The notes beneath the pieces were generated by a model. That model was not told the DNA's origin, did not search any database, and saw nothing but the letters and a program-made list of their open reading frames with translations. Shown one piece after another: positions 51,274 to 63,063 of a stretch of DNA of 64,000 bases (position 1 is the stretch's first letter; the number at the start of each line of letters is the position of its first letter). This DNA comes from Clusia tigrina (taxonomy: Eukaryota; Arthropoda; Insecta; Diptera; Clusiidae), in the NCBI GenBank assembly GCA_920105625.2, contig OV050032.1:14984834-15048833 (forward strand), read 5' to 3'. Both the position numbers and the translations under genes were made by a program.

Positions 51274-53646
51274 GTCCATTACTCTGATGCTTACCCGTTG
51301 AGATTCCGTTGGATGCAAGAACGAAGAAGAGAAGAGGCCTCATTCTCGAAGTAGCCGCCTTTTATATATATTCTGTTTTCAAGTGCTCTGTCCGCTTCCA
51401 TTTATTTACCTGGAACTTGTCTTTGGAGTCGTCTTGGAGACCATTGCCTTTGAAAGCGAAGTTTCCAACTGGGTGGGCAATAGCGAATGTTTGACATTAC
51501 ACTTCTTTCTGATATATTAGTGAGATGTACTTTAGGTGAATGTATTTTTACTTTTTTTACTTTGCCATTACTTTATTCCAAGGTGGAAGTACATATAAGT
51601 GGAAGCTATGGGGCGGACCATTTACTAGCACTGTACTTGTAAAATATTATTTGATATCCATTTAGCTTGGGTTCTTCCATCCATACCAATATACTCGTAC
51701 ATAAAATATATAAATAAATGGATTAATTCTAATTTCATGAGTAAAAGAAGACTGGCAGGTTCCCAAACACAATATTCCTTTATTCTTGTGTCTAAATCTG
51801 ATCCACTTGGCGACTTCAATGGGTGCGTTGCCTTCCCTTGTGTGAATTATAAATATCACAAAGAAATGATTCTACATCACGCACCTTTCATGAAATGATT
51901 CAACCAGTCTCGTGGGTATTTATGTACACTTGCAACTCAGGTCTTTAACCAGAAAGTCAGCACATAAAGTTCAGAACAAAGAGGACACTTATGGGCGTAA
52001 AAGATAACTCGATTCCAATCTGTGCACTAAGTTGACGCCGCCAATTCTATTTATTAAGATTATTTCAATTCAATCGAATAAAAACTGACCGCATAGAGAG
52101 GAGCCTAATGGAATACAAGAATACTAACAAAAAATGCTCAATCGTGGACGAAGGCCCTGGCCAACTATTTAAACGCGGATCGTATTGTTCAATTGGTCAG
52201 CTGCATCCGCTGTAAATGGCACATCCTGAGGCAAGGCTGACTTTAATGCTGATGGATCGATTTCATGCAAATATCCTTGTGTGCACAGCAAAAGAAGCCG
52301 AGAGGACGTTAAATTTTAAATATGTCTTCCAGCTGTCGTAAATTGCATTAGAGTGAAAGAGACGGAATGAAGTGCGTGAGCAATCTTTGACGAAAATTGC
52401 ACATCTCATCGATATTAAAGCAATTATCAGTGGTTCGAAAATTGAAAATACATACATCCGATTCAATTTATGCCCAATTGTCCCTTTTCCAGTTAATTTG
52501 GTTTACTCAATGTGCTTGTTGTTGGGATTTTAACATGTTACACGTCAAAATTGTTCTCTCTTTCGCAGTCGTTTACCTGGTAATAAATTAGCTTTATCAC
52601 CACACACAGTCTGCCGAAACTCAGCACTGCAATGAAAAATATCTTAAATATTTGATTGGGGTCAATATTGACCACATTTTTATATTTTCATAAAGTCATA
52701 TTTTTAACCCAAAGCGTGACAAGTATGTTTACACGTACTCGTACTTGAAACACTGCCAATTTCTTACAGACGCTCTGCATTCATACTAATTTCACGCATT
52801 ATGCTATAGGGTAATCATCGGGTAATGCCTTGTAGAATTACCGGTCGCGTGCTAGCTTGACATACACGCACAAAACACTTCTCATGTGAGCGGACAGGAA
52901 ATATCGGTATCACTTGTGCTTGCTGCGCCCTCCGTCATATGTACATATGTATGTATGTGTGTATCTTCCACAATGAATGTCGTTAATATAAATTATGCAT
53001 AAAGACAAAATCCATACATACGACTACTATTTTATCATGACGAAATTCTAAACACCTCCTGACCTGACCAGACTAATCTGCCGTGGCTCGGAACTCCCAC
53101 CAACAAAAAGATAAGGAACGAGAGGAAGTTGCAAAGTCATTGAAACAAAAATCGCTTAATTTCACGTTTAATACAACTTTGTTTTCTTTAATTTAAATAT
53201 TAGTATATGGAATTCAAGAAAGAGAGCATAGCAAAATAATTACCAAAAATAGAGAGCAAAAGTTTATATTATGACAAATGAATACCAGGTAAACACCTTT
53301 TATAATATACTTACATACATAGTGATAGCAATATACATATATGCAATTCTCATATATGTGACCATTTCAAAATCTCCTGTTACCATAAAGAAAAGAAAAT
53401 TAATTAATAAAGACAATTATAATATGTGCATGCGTTTCTTTCCACACTTCTAAGCTAGAATCAACTATATACTTACTGACAAAAAAAGACGATCTGGCTG
53501 CAGTATGCTGTGGGTCCAATCGATGTTTTTGAATATACATGGCAAAATTTTAATCAGTTAAAATCCTGAACACAGTGAAAACTGTGCGCAAACCGATGCT
53601 GAAAGGGTCCGACATCTTCGAAACTGCACGCATATAATCAAATGAG

Positions 53647-54195
53647 AGTGTTCATAGTGAAGCGAAGCTGTTTGCGGAGGTGAAGCATATTCGCAAGCGG
53701 CCAGCTTTGAAACTGTTCGGTGCAGATTTTGAAGCTGAATCGCTTGCGTTTTGAGTGTTTTTGTTGCTGTTCTGTACAGTGTAGTTATTGCGCGTTTATT
53801 TGTTTGTTTACATATTTGATATTATTTTATTGGCAATTGATTTTATTTGAATGTATAAAGTGCTTTTTGAAAGTTATTGGGGTTTTAATAAAACTGGTCC
53901 ATTTTTTAAACAATATTGGTTCAATTTAAATTAAAATATGTACAAATATTTCTATGGACATTCTTGTATATTTGAAGACTTTCTTTTTATCCTCTCGAAG
54001 TTGAGGATATAGATGATATTCACCTGTAACTTTTCGAATTAAATAAATGTTATGTAAACCAATTTTTGTGTTCAAATTTTTCAAACGTAAAAACATATTT
54101 GCATTCAGAAATAACTCGTCTTCTGATGATGAATCCATTTCGATAAATCATAAATCTCAACAAAAAGCTTCGCAACAAGCTTCACTATGCACACT
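53647..54195. mobile_element. Internally deleted PIF/Harbinger-type element (approximate limits)
   Basis: A 17-bp inverted pair, AGTGTTCATAGTGAAGC (53647-53663) and its complement with one mismatch (54179-54195), brackets a fragment of a Harbinger transposase. GCAAGCGG also occurs in inverted orientation near both ends (53693-53700 and 54222-54229). True termini and a 3-bp duplication could not be fixed by eye, so the borders are approximate. Confidence 0.45.
53926..54138 (-). pseudogene. N-terminal fragment of a PIF/Harbinger transposase
   Basis: The 70-codon frame begins MDSSSEDELFLNANMFLRLK and continues IGLHNIYLIRKVTGEYHLY, LREDKKKVFKYTRMSIEIF. This matches the N-terminal pattern of Harbinger/HARBI1-type proteins: an acidic serine-rich start, then W/L-HxINxxRxxxGEY, then LRxDxxxFFxYxRMSxxxFxxLL. 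It stops at 53926, where the catalytic DDE domain should begin; none follows. This is a truncated non-functional copy. The family call rests on the motif pattern only. Confidence 0.6.
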
Positions 54196-54204
54196 TATTC
54201 GCTT

Positions 54205-55470
54205 TACAGCATGAAACAGCACCGCTTGCTCGTATGCAAGATCTAAGAGTGCTTAGTGCTACAAACGTTAAAACTTCATGGGTATTGTGCTATCCAATTG
54301 TTATTTTTACAACTACATATGTATATTGGTTTGTGCCATGGTATTTTGTAATTATCTTATCTTACATAAACAAAACATATCCCGCTTTGAGAGTCTCTTC
54401 AACTGGCTCTTACCTAGTAAGTATTTGGCCTAAAGAGAGAGAAATTACGAGCAGTGTTGCCAATACAACCGTTTTCTTAGTTTATTTCAACGAGTTTTGG
54501 AACAGCGCTCGAAAAAGATTGTTTAAATTTTTTTCATTATTATGACTGTAGTTCGGTTTCAAAGTTCAAATATTGACTATTCATTTTTGGGGATTTAAAT
54601 AATTCCAAAAGTGAATACTGAAAATTTTCAGTGAAGTGTTGAACACAAGAAGCTGAGAGTAAACTCTTGTTTCTTTGCTATCATTCACCATTCTGTTATC
54701 AGATAGCGAAGGTTGACATCGAAACGAGGCTAGAGTTGAATAATAATTTTATGTTTGCTGCCTTGTTACTAAGGATTTAAAATGTGACCTGCGCAGAGAA
54801 AGTTAAGTGGAAACGTCTATACATATAAGTGTGAATCTAGCAGCTTCTGTATGATTTTTGAATGAATTCTATTTATATTTCGAAGAGTTGGCAACATTGT
54901 TACTAAATGACACACATCAAAATAATGATCAGGTAAAAGACGAAATGAGGGTTGTTTGTTTCAATCGTAGAAATTCGAAGAGAGTAAGATTCCCAATCAT
55001 GTCTAATTTATGTCCAATTAGAGCTGTTTCAATTAACTTTGAATACGCCGTGTGTTTGACCATAGTGCACATAGAACTGCTGTGCCTTTGATATGCGATT
55101 TCGGAGGCGTTTACCCGGCAATTGTTTTTCCATGTTTGGAGCGGGTGTTGTAAACGCTTCGAGCGACATTCAAATAGTCAGCGAGCGTGACCGAGCGCAA
55201 CAGATTGTGAAACAAGGCAGCAAAGGTAACAAGCATTCCACAAATTCTGTTCAGTACTCCGTCGTCTACATTCGCGCAAGTGGAAAGTGGGAAACGATTT
55301 GTGCGAAGTAATTTAAATACTTGAATTTCTGTCACAATATTCCATACACAGCAATGGGTTAATGTTCAAAACTACAAAATTCATAACCAGTCGACTTTGA
55401 ATCTAAGAATAAAGTACCAGAAACGAAGGAAGCTACATTTCTGTGGAGTCTTTGTGTATCGAGGCGGACA
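54205..55470. other. Intergenic / possible 5' region of the next gene
   Basis: No coding exon is convincing. The 103-codon frame at 54234-54545 is hydrophobic but unrecognised. 55090-55470 is less AT-rich and may contain the promoter and leader of the exon at 55471. Confidence 0.4.
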
Positions 55471-55705
55471 ATGCTGGACACGATTACCTATATACCGACC
55501 ATTCTGGCATGTGCGTTCCTCTTGTTGTTTGGCGTCATTTTGAGCTTCATTGTCATCTATATCAGCCATAAGGTGTATATAAACGTTTGCGACTATATTC
55601 CGGTGATGGACTCCTTCGCCACGAGGGACAAGGATCTCTCGGATAACTCGCGGTTGAACAACAACACCATCAATCGATCCGATAGAAAGTTGAAACCAGT
55701 GCCAG
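55471..55705 (+). CDS. First coding exon of an unrecognised single-pass membrane protein
   Basis: The ATG is in good fly context (GACAATG) and the frame reads 78 codons plus one base to a donor at CCAG|GTATGG, phase 1. Residues 11-31 (ILACAFLLLFGVILSFIVIYI) form one strong membrane span. The short N-terminus carries a negative charge, and His/Lys follow the span, which predicts N outside and C inside, without a cleavable signal. The following segment is hydrophilic (FATRDKDLSDNSRLNNNTINRSDRKL cut at the donor) and looks like a juxtamembrane linker. Codon use is less AT-rich than the surroundings, supporting a real exon. I do not recognise the family. The next exon was not found before CSN3, so the gene may span past it. 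Confidence 0.55.
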
Positions 55706-58700
55706 GTATGGATACAATATCCTATTAAATTGTGTGTGCTTGGTTATTTCAAATACACGTATCCATCACAGCACTGCGTTGAGCGCCGTAAATATCCGTA
55801 GCCCGTGTAATTGGCCCGTAACGCAATCGAGACGAAGATATCAGATGCGCATGCGACACAGCTTCCATCAGATGAGGTATCTAAACAAATGTAGCCATAA
55901 GTTTTTCTCCCTTCGATTGTTTATACGAAGTCTAAGAGCAATAAATATAAGAATTATCGTTATAATCTATGAGCAACACAAACTCAGTGCAGCGTCATGA
56001 ATTGTTGGAGTAAGTGGCGCGCTTGAAGATATGTCGGCAGTTTACACGATACAAGATTTTCTAATTAATGTGATGGATCATGCTCTCGAATGTTAGACGC
56101 ACTCCAACTATCCCCACCACCAATTTGCATTTCTTGAATTTCGGTTGTGTATTATAGAGTAAGTTAGGGTAATGGTTCAATAAATTTCTAGTCACTTAAA
56201 CTTTCGTCTGTGGACTCCTATGCAAATGTATTTCTTTTGTGCACTTTGTGTGAGGAAAATGCGAAAGACAAATACACAAATCAATAAAAGCAGAGGACAA
56301 AAGGAAAATGCCTTGTAATGTTCAAGGCCATCGCCTGTAAACATGGTCTGTATGGACAGTGCAGGCACCTGGCGCGACGTCTGGTGACTGGCTAAGTGCG
56401 TAGTTTGCATTAGTAAACGACCTCGCGGAATACTGTTCCTTATGTGCAAGCCATTTCATTTGATGACTTTCCATTTATCTTGAATCGGTTTGCAGCACAG
56501 AGCAAAACAATTGTTTAATTAGATATTAATGTCGGTGGGGCGGAGCCAAAGACAGCTGCAAGGCACTCGTCACGAATACATATACATATGAGCACAAGTA
56601 GTTTACAATCCAAATGTTACTGTGCCAGTTAATTGTATTTAATTCTGTGAATTCGTCGCGTTTTTAGTTGGAGCAGAAATTCAGTTTCAGGTCGCACACC
56701 GCCTCTCGAACTTTCTATGTCGGCAGCAAGTGCAGTTCGCAATCAGTGGGCAAGGGCTACGCAAGCGACTCGACAGCCAGATACTGGCACAGTGCTTTGA
56801 TTGCTGAATAGGAGGGAGGGGCCACCCTTCCAACAAGACGCTATGTCATAACTGGAGCAGCAGTACAATTGAACCATTTAAATAGTAAAGTGGCAGCCAA
56901 TTAATTGTTGGCCAATATTGAACAGCATTTCAATCAAAACAGCAATTTAAATATTTCAAAGTACTTGGACAACCGATCAATTTATGTGCTGTGTGAATAA
57001 TTCATTAAACGTAAGAACATGCGTACCGAAAGCAGCAAAAGCCAACTGGGCGAACGACTGCGAACAGCACTGGGGCCGAGAGACCCAGACCATAGCAGTC
57101 GGCAGGTGTTTTAATTAACAATTCCATTTTGAATAAATATTAAATGTCAATAAAACGGAAGTACAAAATTAAATAAAACCAGATATACAGATATATGCTA
57201 CAGCGCAGCATATACACTCGAGCAGGGACAGACACAGCCACAGAAACGAGGCTGCTCGCATAATCTAATCTCATCCATGCGTCGTCGGCCGAGGCGCCAT
57301 CAAAGTGAGTACGAGCCCTTCAACAACTTCAGCGTGTGTATGGCAGTAGTGATTTCACGTTTTTGTTTTATCTAGCACACAATCAAGCACTCACACAGGC
57401 CCCCACCCCCCAATGCCATAGCGCCGCCTGTAATCAAAGTACAACAGCGAAGACAGCGATCAAACACATTTAGTCTCCTTGGCAATTATTCATAGAATCA
57501 TTCGTGTAACAACGTTTACAAAAACAATATTGATATTGTATTGTTTTATTGGAGCGCCCACCACCTGCGCTGGCTCGACGGCGGATTAACGTGAATTGCT
57601 GCGATCGGATACGTGCGCCACCACCACCACCAGTCAGTCCGTTGGCTTTTGCACCTCACAAGTTGTTGTTGTAGCACTTCCACTCTACTGCCGCCGCATA
57701 CGAAGTTCTTTCAGACACCGCTGCATTCACATTCAAACACACGCTCACGCTCGCACTCGCATAGACATCCATGAGCAATTTTAAATATTTATTTCACATT
57801 TCTTTTTAATTATATTTAATTGTACACAAATGTTAAATTCTAAGTAATAAAAAAAAATAATAAGATACATCTTCATAAGCATGGGTAACAAAAGGAATTG
57901 AGAAAGCAGAAAAAGACGGGTTTATGGTAATTCGCAAGGCTTTATGAGAATATGGTAACTTTATGTACAATGTAACTTATTTACACTTGTAATTGTAACA
58001 CTCCCAAAACACAGTTTCGGCAGTGTTGCTAATTAATATTTGATAAGCTTAAAATAGTTGGTGTTGCTGTGGTAACTGTTCTTGTAGTAGTTGCAAATTT
58101 CATAGGGGCATCGGTGAAATGCATGCGTGCATGGCATGCAACAGTTATCGGCGTCTTCTCCACAATGCTGTCAATACACAGGTTCCTGTTTTCTCAATAA
58201 TCGTTGTTGTTATTTTTTTTCTACGATGGATCTTCTTGCGGCGTCATCAGTCCATCGGATCACTGCAAAGCAACATGCTTGTATGCAATTATTATTGTAT
58301 ACGAATGAACTTAATTAAATGTATTGCGGACACAACTAAACAGAACGTTTAGCTTAAAGCCAAATTGCGCAAGGTAATTTTTCTATTCTCTCTACGTGGA
58401 CAGGGCCAGGGACATGTCAAGGCGAACAACTCACAACAACTGCAAGTACGCCCTTGCATTTCTACTTAGCTTTTGACGTACTCAAACAATAGCAAAATTC
58501 TCTCGAAGGCTGCTAACTGGTTAGGAGGATTATTGTGAGTAGGGGATTTAAGCACCGCGACCTTTCGATCTATTGTGCCCCTGGTTAGGAGGATAACCTG
58601 TGTATGCAATGCAGAACAAATACCCCTGGATTTTTATACACTTTACCTTTAAAAAAAGGTAAAAAGGGTACACTAATTTTGTGCTTTCGAAAGTAGGACA

Positions 58701-58779
58701 TATATGATCAGAATCACTTTCTGAACAATTTAGTCCGCCCGTCTGGCCACTTTTTTTCTACACCGTTAGAGCTGTCTTA
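55706..58779. other. Non-coding; intron of the 55471 gene or intergenic
   Basis: Moderate-complexity sequence without a clear exon. GT-donor-like words near 57302 (CAAAGTGAGTAC) could belong to a non-coding exon. At about 58545-58600 a piece reading AAGCACCGCGACCTTTCGAT resembles the non-LTR tails at 3.6 and 8.05 kb. Confidence 0.4.
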
Positions 58780-58824
58780 ATGAAACTTTGCAAAGTATAG
58801 TCTGGACAAAGATACAGAACCAGA

Positions 58825-58926
58825 TTGCTATATGGGCCGATTTGGACAAGGAGCACGCTTGCTATATGGGCCGATTTGGACAAGGAGCACGCTTGCTATA
58901 TGGGCCGATTTGGACAAGGAGCACGC
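58825..58926. repeat. 34-bp tandem repeat, three copies
   Basis: Units starting at 58825, 58859 and 58893, each TTGCTATATGGGCCGATTTG followed by GACAAGGAGCACGC. They are essentially identical, at the left edge of the larger diverged repeat block. Confidence 0.92.
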
Positions 58927-58979
58927 CTACCTCCCATATAAGGAACTTTTTGCACCTTTTTTAAAATGACTTTCGGCCA

Positions 58980-60240
58980 AATTGATGGAATAGTGACCCA
59001 ATTTGATAGTTATGGAGATGTGCGTCCTACTAAACAGTGCAAAATGTGGGCGGTATATATTAACTGCCACGCCCACTATTAAGAAATATTCATACTTAAG
59101 AACTATAAGTGAATTATGGACATGTTTTTATGTGCAGAAGCATGTAGACATTATAAAGAAATGAGGTTGAACAGATAAAGGTAACGCCCTCTTTACATAT
59201 AAGGAACTTTCGGGACTAAAATTAGAAAAAAATTTACATGTAAAGTAATGTACATCAGGTCTATAATATTACGTGTGCAAAATATGTTGAGAATACTACT
59301 ACTGCCACGCCTACTAATAACCAGAAATCATTACTAACCTCATACCGAAGATTCATCTACGAAATTTCACAAGGGCTCAGGTCACTAGCATTAACCACAG
59401 CACAAAAATGGGCGGGCTATTTTTAAGCCATGCCCACTATTTATATATGTTTAAAACTTACGACCTATCCAAAATTTGTGGACGAAATTTGGTGCGAATA
59501 AGTACATTGGTCATATGAAACCTCACACAAGAAATGGGATCGTCCAGATAAAGGACACGCTTTCCTCCCATCTAAGCCACTTTGGTGACTGCTCAGAAAA
59601 TTCCTCTAGCTATTCGCCTATTGATGCTATAGGAATTCAATTCGGTAGTAATGTGCATTGGCACTATACTAGTCGACGTGCAGAAAAAGGGCGGTAATGT
59701 GTCTACTGTTACGCCCACAGATATTCATAACTTAAGATCTATTCGAGCTTTATGGACGAAATTTTACGAGAACCAATATGTGGACATTATAAAGCTAAAT
59801 GAGATTGATTAGAGAAAGGACACGCCCACTTTTGATATAAGCAACTTTCGGTTCTAAAATTAAAATTAGCCTACCTATGCTCGTGTTGATGCTATTGGAA
59901 TAAAAATTTGCAGAAATGTACATGGGGTCCATGATAATGCGTGTGCAAAATATGGAGATCATATTACTGTCACGCCCACAATTAACAAAAAATCATTACA
60001 AGGTTTCTAATAAAGATTTTCAAATGAAATTTCACAGGAAGGTTGCGGGTACTGACATTAAACACCACACAAAAAATGGGCTGGTTATTTTTTCAGCCAC
60101 GCCCACTATTGACATATTTTTATAATTTACGACCTATATAATATTTTTGGGCGAAATTTCATATTAGTACGGTCGATCAGATAAATGCCACGCCTCCATC
60201 TATTATAATCAACTCATGGTAAGCTACCGAAAATATGCTC
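58980..60240. repeat. Diverged tandem repeat block with CCACGCCC motifs
   Basis: Two units of about 635-645 bp align in order: GGGCGG...CACGCCCAC near 59047 with 59688; CATTATAAAG near 59150 with 59785; ACATATAAGGAACTTTCGG near 59195 with GATATAAGCAACTTTCGG near 59833; and CGTGTGCAAAATATG near 59270 with 59940. Each unit itself looks like two older halves of about 300-360 bp, each with a GGGCGG...CCACGCCCACTATT element. Copies are much diverged. It is a non-coding repeat of unknown class. Confidence 0.75.
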
Positions 60241-60900
60241 CAAATGATGATTTATGAAGAAAACATCACCATTGTTGAACTCGCACGCACAAGGAAAAGT
60301 AATGGGTATTTCGATTCGTTCAGAATTCTGCAGAAATTTGCTTTTTAATATCAGAATATGAATCCCTCAAGAAAATTGTTGCTCTTTCCGTCATTCTGAG
60401 GCCCGAGAGAGTGTGTAATGTGGAAGCGGAACACTACAAAATTGTCGCTTTGCCAATTCGACCTGTTTCGCAGTTAACATGATAACGCCGCGAACTGTGC
60501 CAAGGTTTCATGTTCACATCTTTCTCAGAGGTTGGCAATAAAATTAGGCAAGCGATTTCATCTTTACCTTTAAGTTAGGTTTAAACTGAAGTTAATTCTT
60601 CTATAAAGTCAAGAGGCAGACTAATCAAACTTGCGCCCAACACGGATTATTTTGCGTAGTTAATTTAAGGTTGTATGCAGAGCAAAAAAAGACAATATAT
60701 TTAGGTAGCTTGTCTGTCTGAGAATAGCGTATCCATATTCGTGTCGATAAGAATGATTTTTAAGAGCAAACTATACAACTGCGCCAGTATGATAACAATA
60801 ACGATAAATGAAGATACATGGTTCATAAAAATCGAACTGCCCGTAGTTGGAAATGACTAGGGGAATCTTGCGCTTCATACAGCTACGACGTCTACTTAAA
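60241..60900. other. 3' flank of CSN3
   Basis: Lies downstream of the CSN3 stop on its strand. No clear AATAAA was seen on the - strand close to the stop, and no other feature. Confidence 0.45.
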
Positions 60901-63063
60901 TTAGTTTTTCTTTTTTGTATACCTGTTGAATGCCTTAGAATGGTTTGGAGTCACTTCATCTTCCAGATTTGATGAGGATTTTTTAATATACTGTAATGAA
61001 AAAGGACAATTGGTACTAATTATTTTGGCATGTAATCATTTTGAATACCGTTGGATTCAGCATGATTTCTTCTTCCATTTTGTTAATTTCCTTTATCAAT
61101 TCCATCACCCGCGACATGTCTGCTTCAATCTTAAGTAACATTTCAGGTGAATCGAAATTTTCTGGCTTATCTTTAAACACAACCATGCCGTCTCTTTGAT
61201 TAATTGTTGCAAAAATTTCACCAGTCCTAATCTGCAAATATAGGCGACATTGATAACACGATATTTTTTCAACTCAGTGGTGGACATATTGCATTTTTTA
61301 CCATTTTTAAAATTAAGTGCTCAGCATCGGAAGAATTTCCTAATTGAACCCTGTTCGCAACATCTGACAAAGACAGTGTTAAAAATGTCTTCGTCAATCT
61401 TTGGATATTCTTCTTATACAGCGATGTTGCAACCTACGAACACAATCATATTTTATATTTAGTAAATTTCAATTGAATCTCAAGACGCACCTGCTTTACT
61501 AGACCCTTATTGTTATCGCGTACATATTGTTCCATATATTTGTTCATAACAATACGTACATCTTCGCTGGATGTAGTGGCATACGCGGTGGCCAAATCGT
61601 GGTAAACTTGAGCTAGCGGTTTCATAAAACGTGAAATCATTTGCGATGAATATTTTGGTATAGGCAATATCTAAAAATATTCAAAACGTATACGATAATT
61701 TGGGTGAGCTCACGGAGACGTCAGAAGCACATAATTACTTTTCCGCGCAAGATTAACGAAACCAATATGAATTTCTTATAGGCCTCGAGCATTATATGAG
61801 ACATCGTCATGGCAGGAGTCGAAATGCAAACTTCATAGAAGTACAAGGCGCGATCGAATCTTTTCAAGGATGTGTAGATCATGCCACCATAGTAGTAGTA
61901 GAGCAGAAAGTATTTGGTGTCATTGTTTACATCTTGCACAGCAAAGGATGAGTTCTAAACACAAGAGATGCATTGTAATAAGCGAAATAAGGGTTAGTTT
62001 TGCTGTAATGTTTCCGAATACTTACTGATGAGTTCTGGCTCCTGTTTTCCGAGCCGGTAGAAATGGAAGTTATATCAACATTTAGGAATTTAAGTGCTAA
62101 TTTACAACATTTTGCTTTCAGACTTAGTAGACACAAATCTGAATGTACGGGCGTTAGCTGTGACTCGAATAGACGAATCTTTTCAATAGCATCCGCTAAA
62201 ATTTTGATACCCAGCAAACACAGCGGTTCATCGACAATATAGGCCGCAAACATATGACATAATTCATAATCTGCAAAGGTCAATAGAATTATAGCCAACT
62301 AATAACTGCACAAAATGTATCTATTAAAAGCTCAAATACACAATAAACTAATAAATTTGCAAGATATTTTTTGCTGCTTGCACTGCGTTCAATGAAACCC
62401 AAGATATACACACTTCACATATAGACCACCAACGTGCATACTTTTGATCGATCCACCAATAAAGCAACCGAATCACTCACAGACCATAAAAATAAAATTC
62501 AAATTATGTATAAAACTCAGTATATATAAAATTTCAGTATACTCGTATGTTTAAAACTCACAAGCATCCAAAGCAAATCGCATTTGATCCCCGTTGCAAA
62601 GCTGTATGAAATCCTTTAAGAGCTTCACCATTTGTGGGGGCTCATAATTGCAGTTCTGCAAAAGGTAAACAAAATAATAGCATTAGACAGATAAATTATT
62701 CCTATCACATCAACAGAGATGAAGACGCACTGTAACGGTGTTGAACTTGGCCAGGATTACATACAGCACGCCCAATGAGTGCTGCTGCACATCGAGTGTC
62801 TCCAATACATTGTCTAGAATGCTCCAATTCTTCGAGAGCAACTCAATGGCGCCTGACTCGTTCATGTGCTCAGCCAGCTCACGGAAGCTGCCTGCGAAAT
62901 AGAAATAATTCATAAATACTAATATTAAATATCACGATAAGGGGACGCAACAAAATTTGTTGATCTCCTCCTGAAATGTTGGTGATGATGCTAAAGAACG
63001 CTTCTTACCCGCTGCACTCAGCGTACGCACGTTGTTAACGTAATTTTCTAGAGCACTGGCCAT
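60901..63063 (-). CDS. CSN3: COP9 signalosome complex subunit 3, complete, nine exons
   Basis: Exons in transcript order are 63009-63063, 62731-62891, 62562-62655, 62026-62270, 61739-61954, 61491-61670, 61302-61433, 61049-61231 and 60901-60990 (stop TAA 60901-60903). They sum to 1356 nt, 451 residues, slightly longer than the roughly 420-450 usual for the family. All phases agree. Introns are 57-291 nt. Recognisable stretches are [19 protein letters not shown] (start), [60 protein letters not shown] and, in the C-terminal PCI region from about residue 318, [21 protein letters not shown] followed by [16 protein letters not shown]. The last exon is basic and serine-rich. CSN3 is a structural PCI subunit of the complex that removes NEDD8 from cullins; the catalytic subunit is CSN5. 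The donors of exons 5 (GTAATT) and 8 (GTATTC) are weak but give the family-like protein. Confidence 0.96.

Larger units (their letters stand above)
50252..53640. other. Intergenic, mostly unexplained
   Basis: Between Pka-R1 and the Harbinger remnant. It contains the two short tandem repeats listed next. The stretch 50830-51510 begins TGTAACGAACC and could be part of a degraded LTR-type element, but no paired LTR or duplication was found. Confidence 0.45.

Noticed and set aside
50838..51505. Solo LTR running from TGTAACGAACC to GACATTACA
   Set aside because: The TG...CA ends are present, but flanks do not match as a target duplication and no primer-binding site or second LTR was seen.
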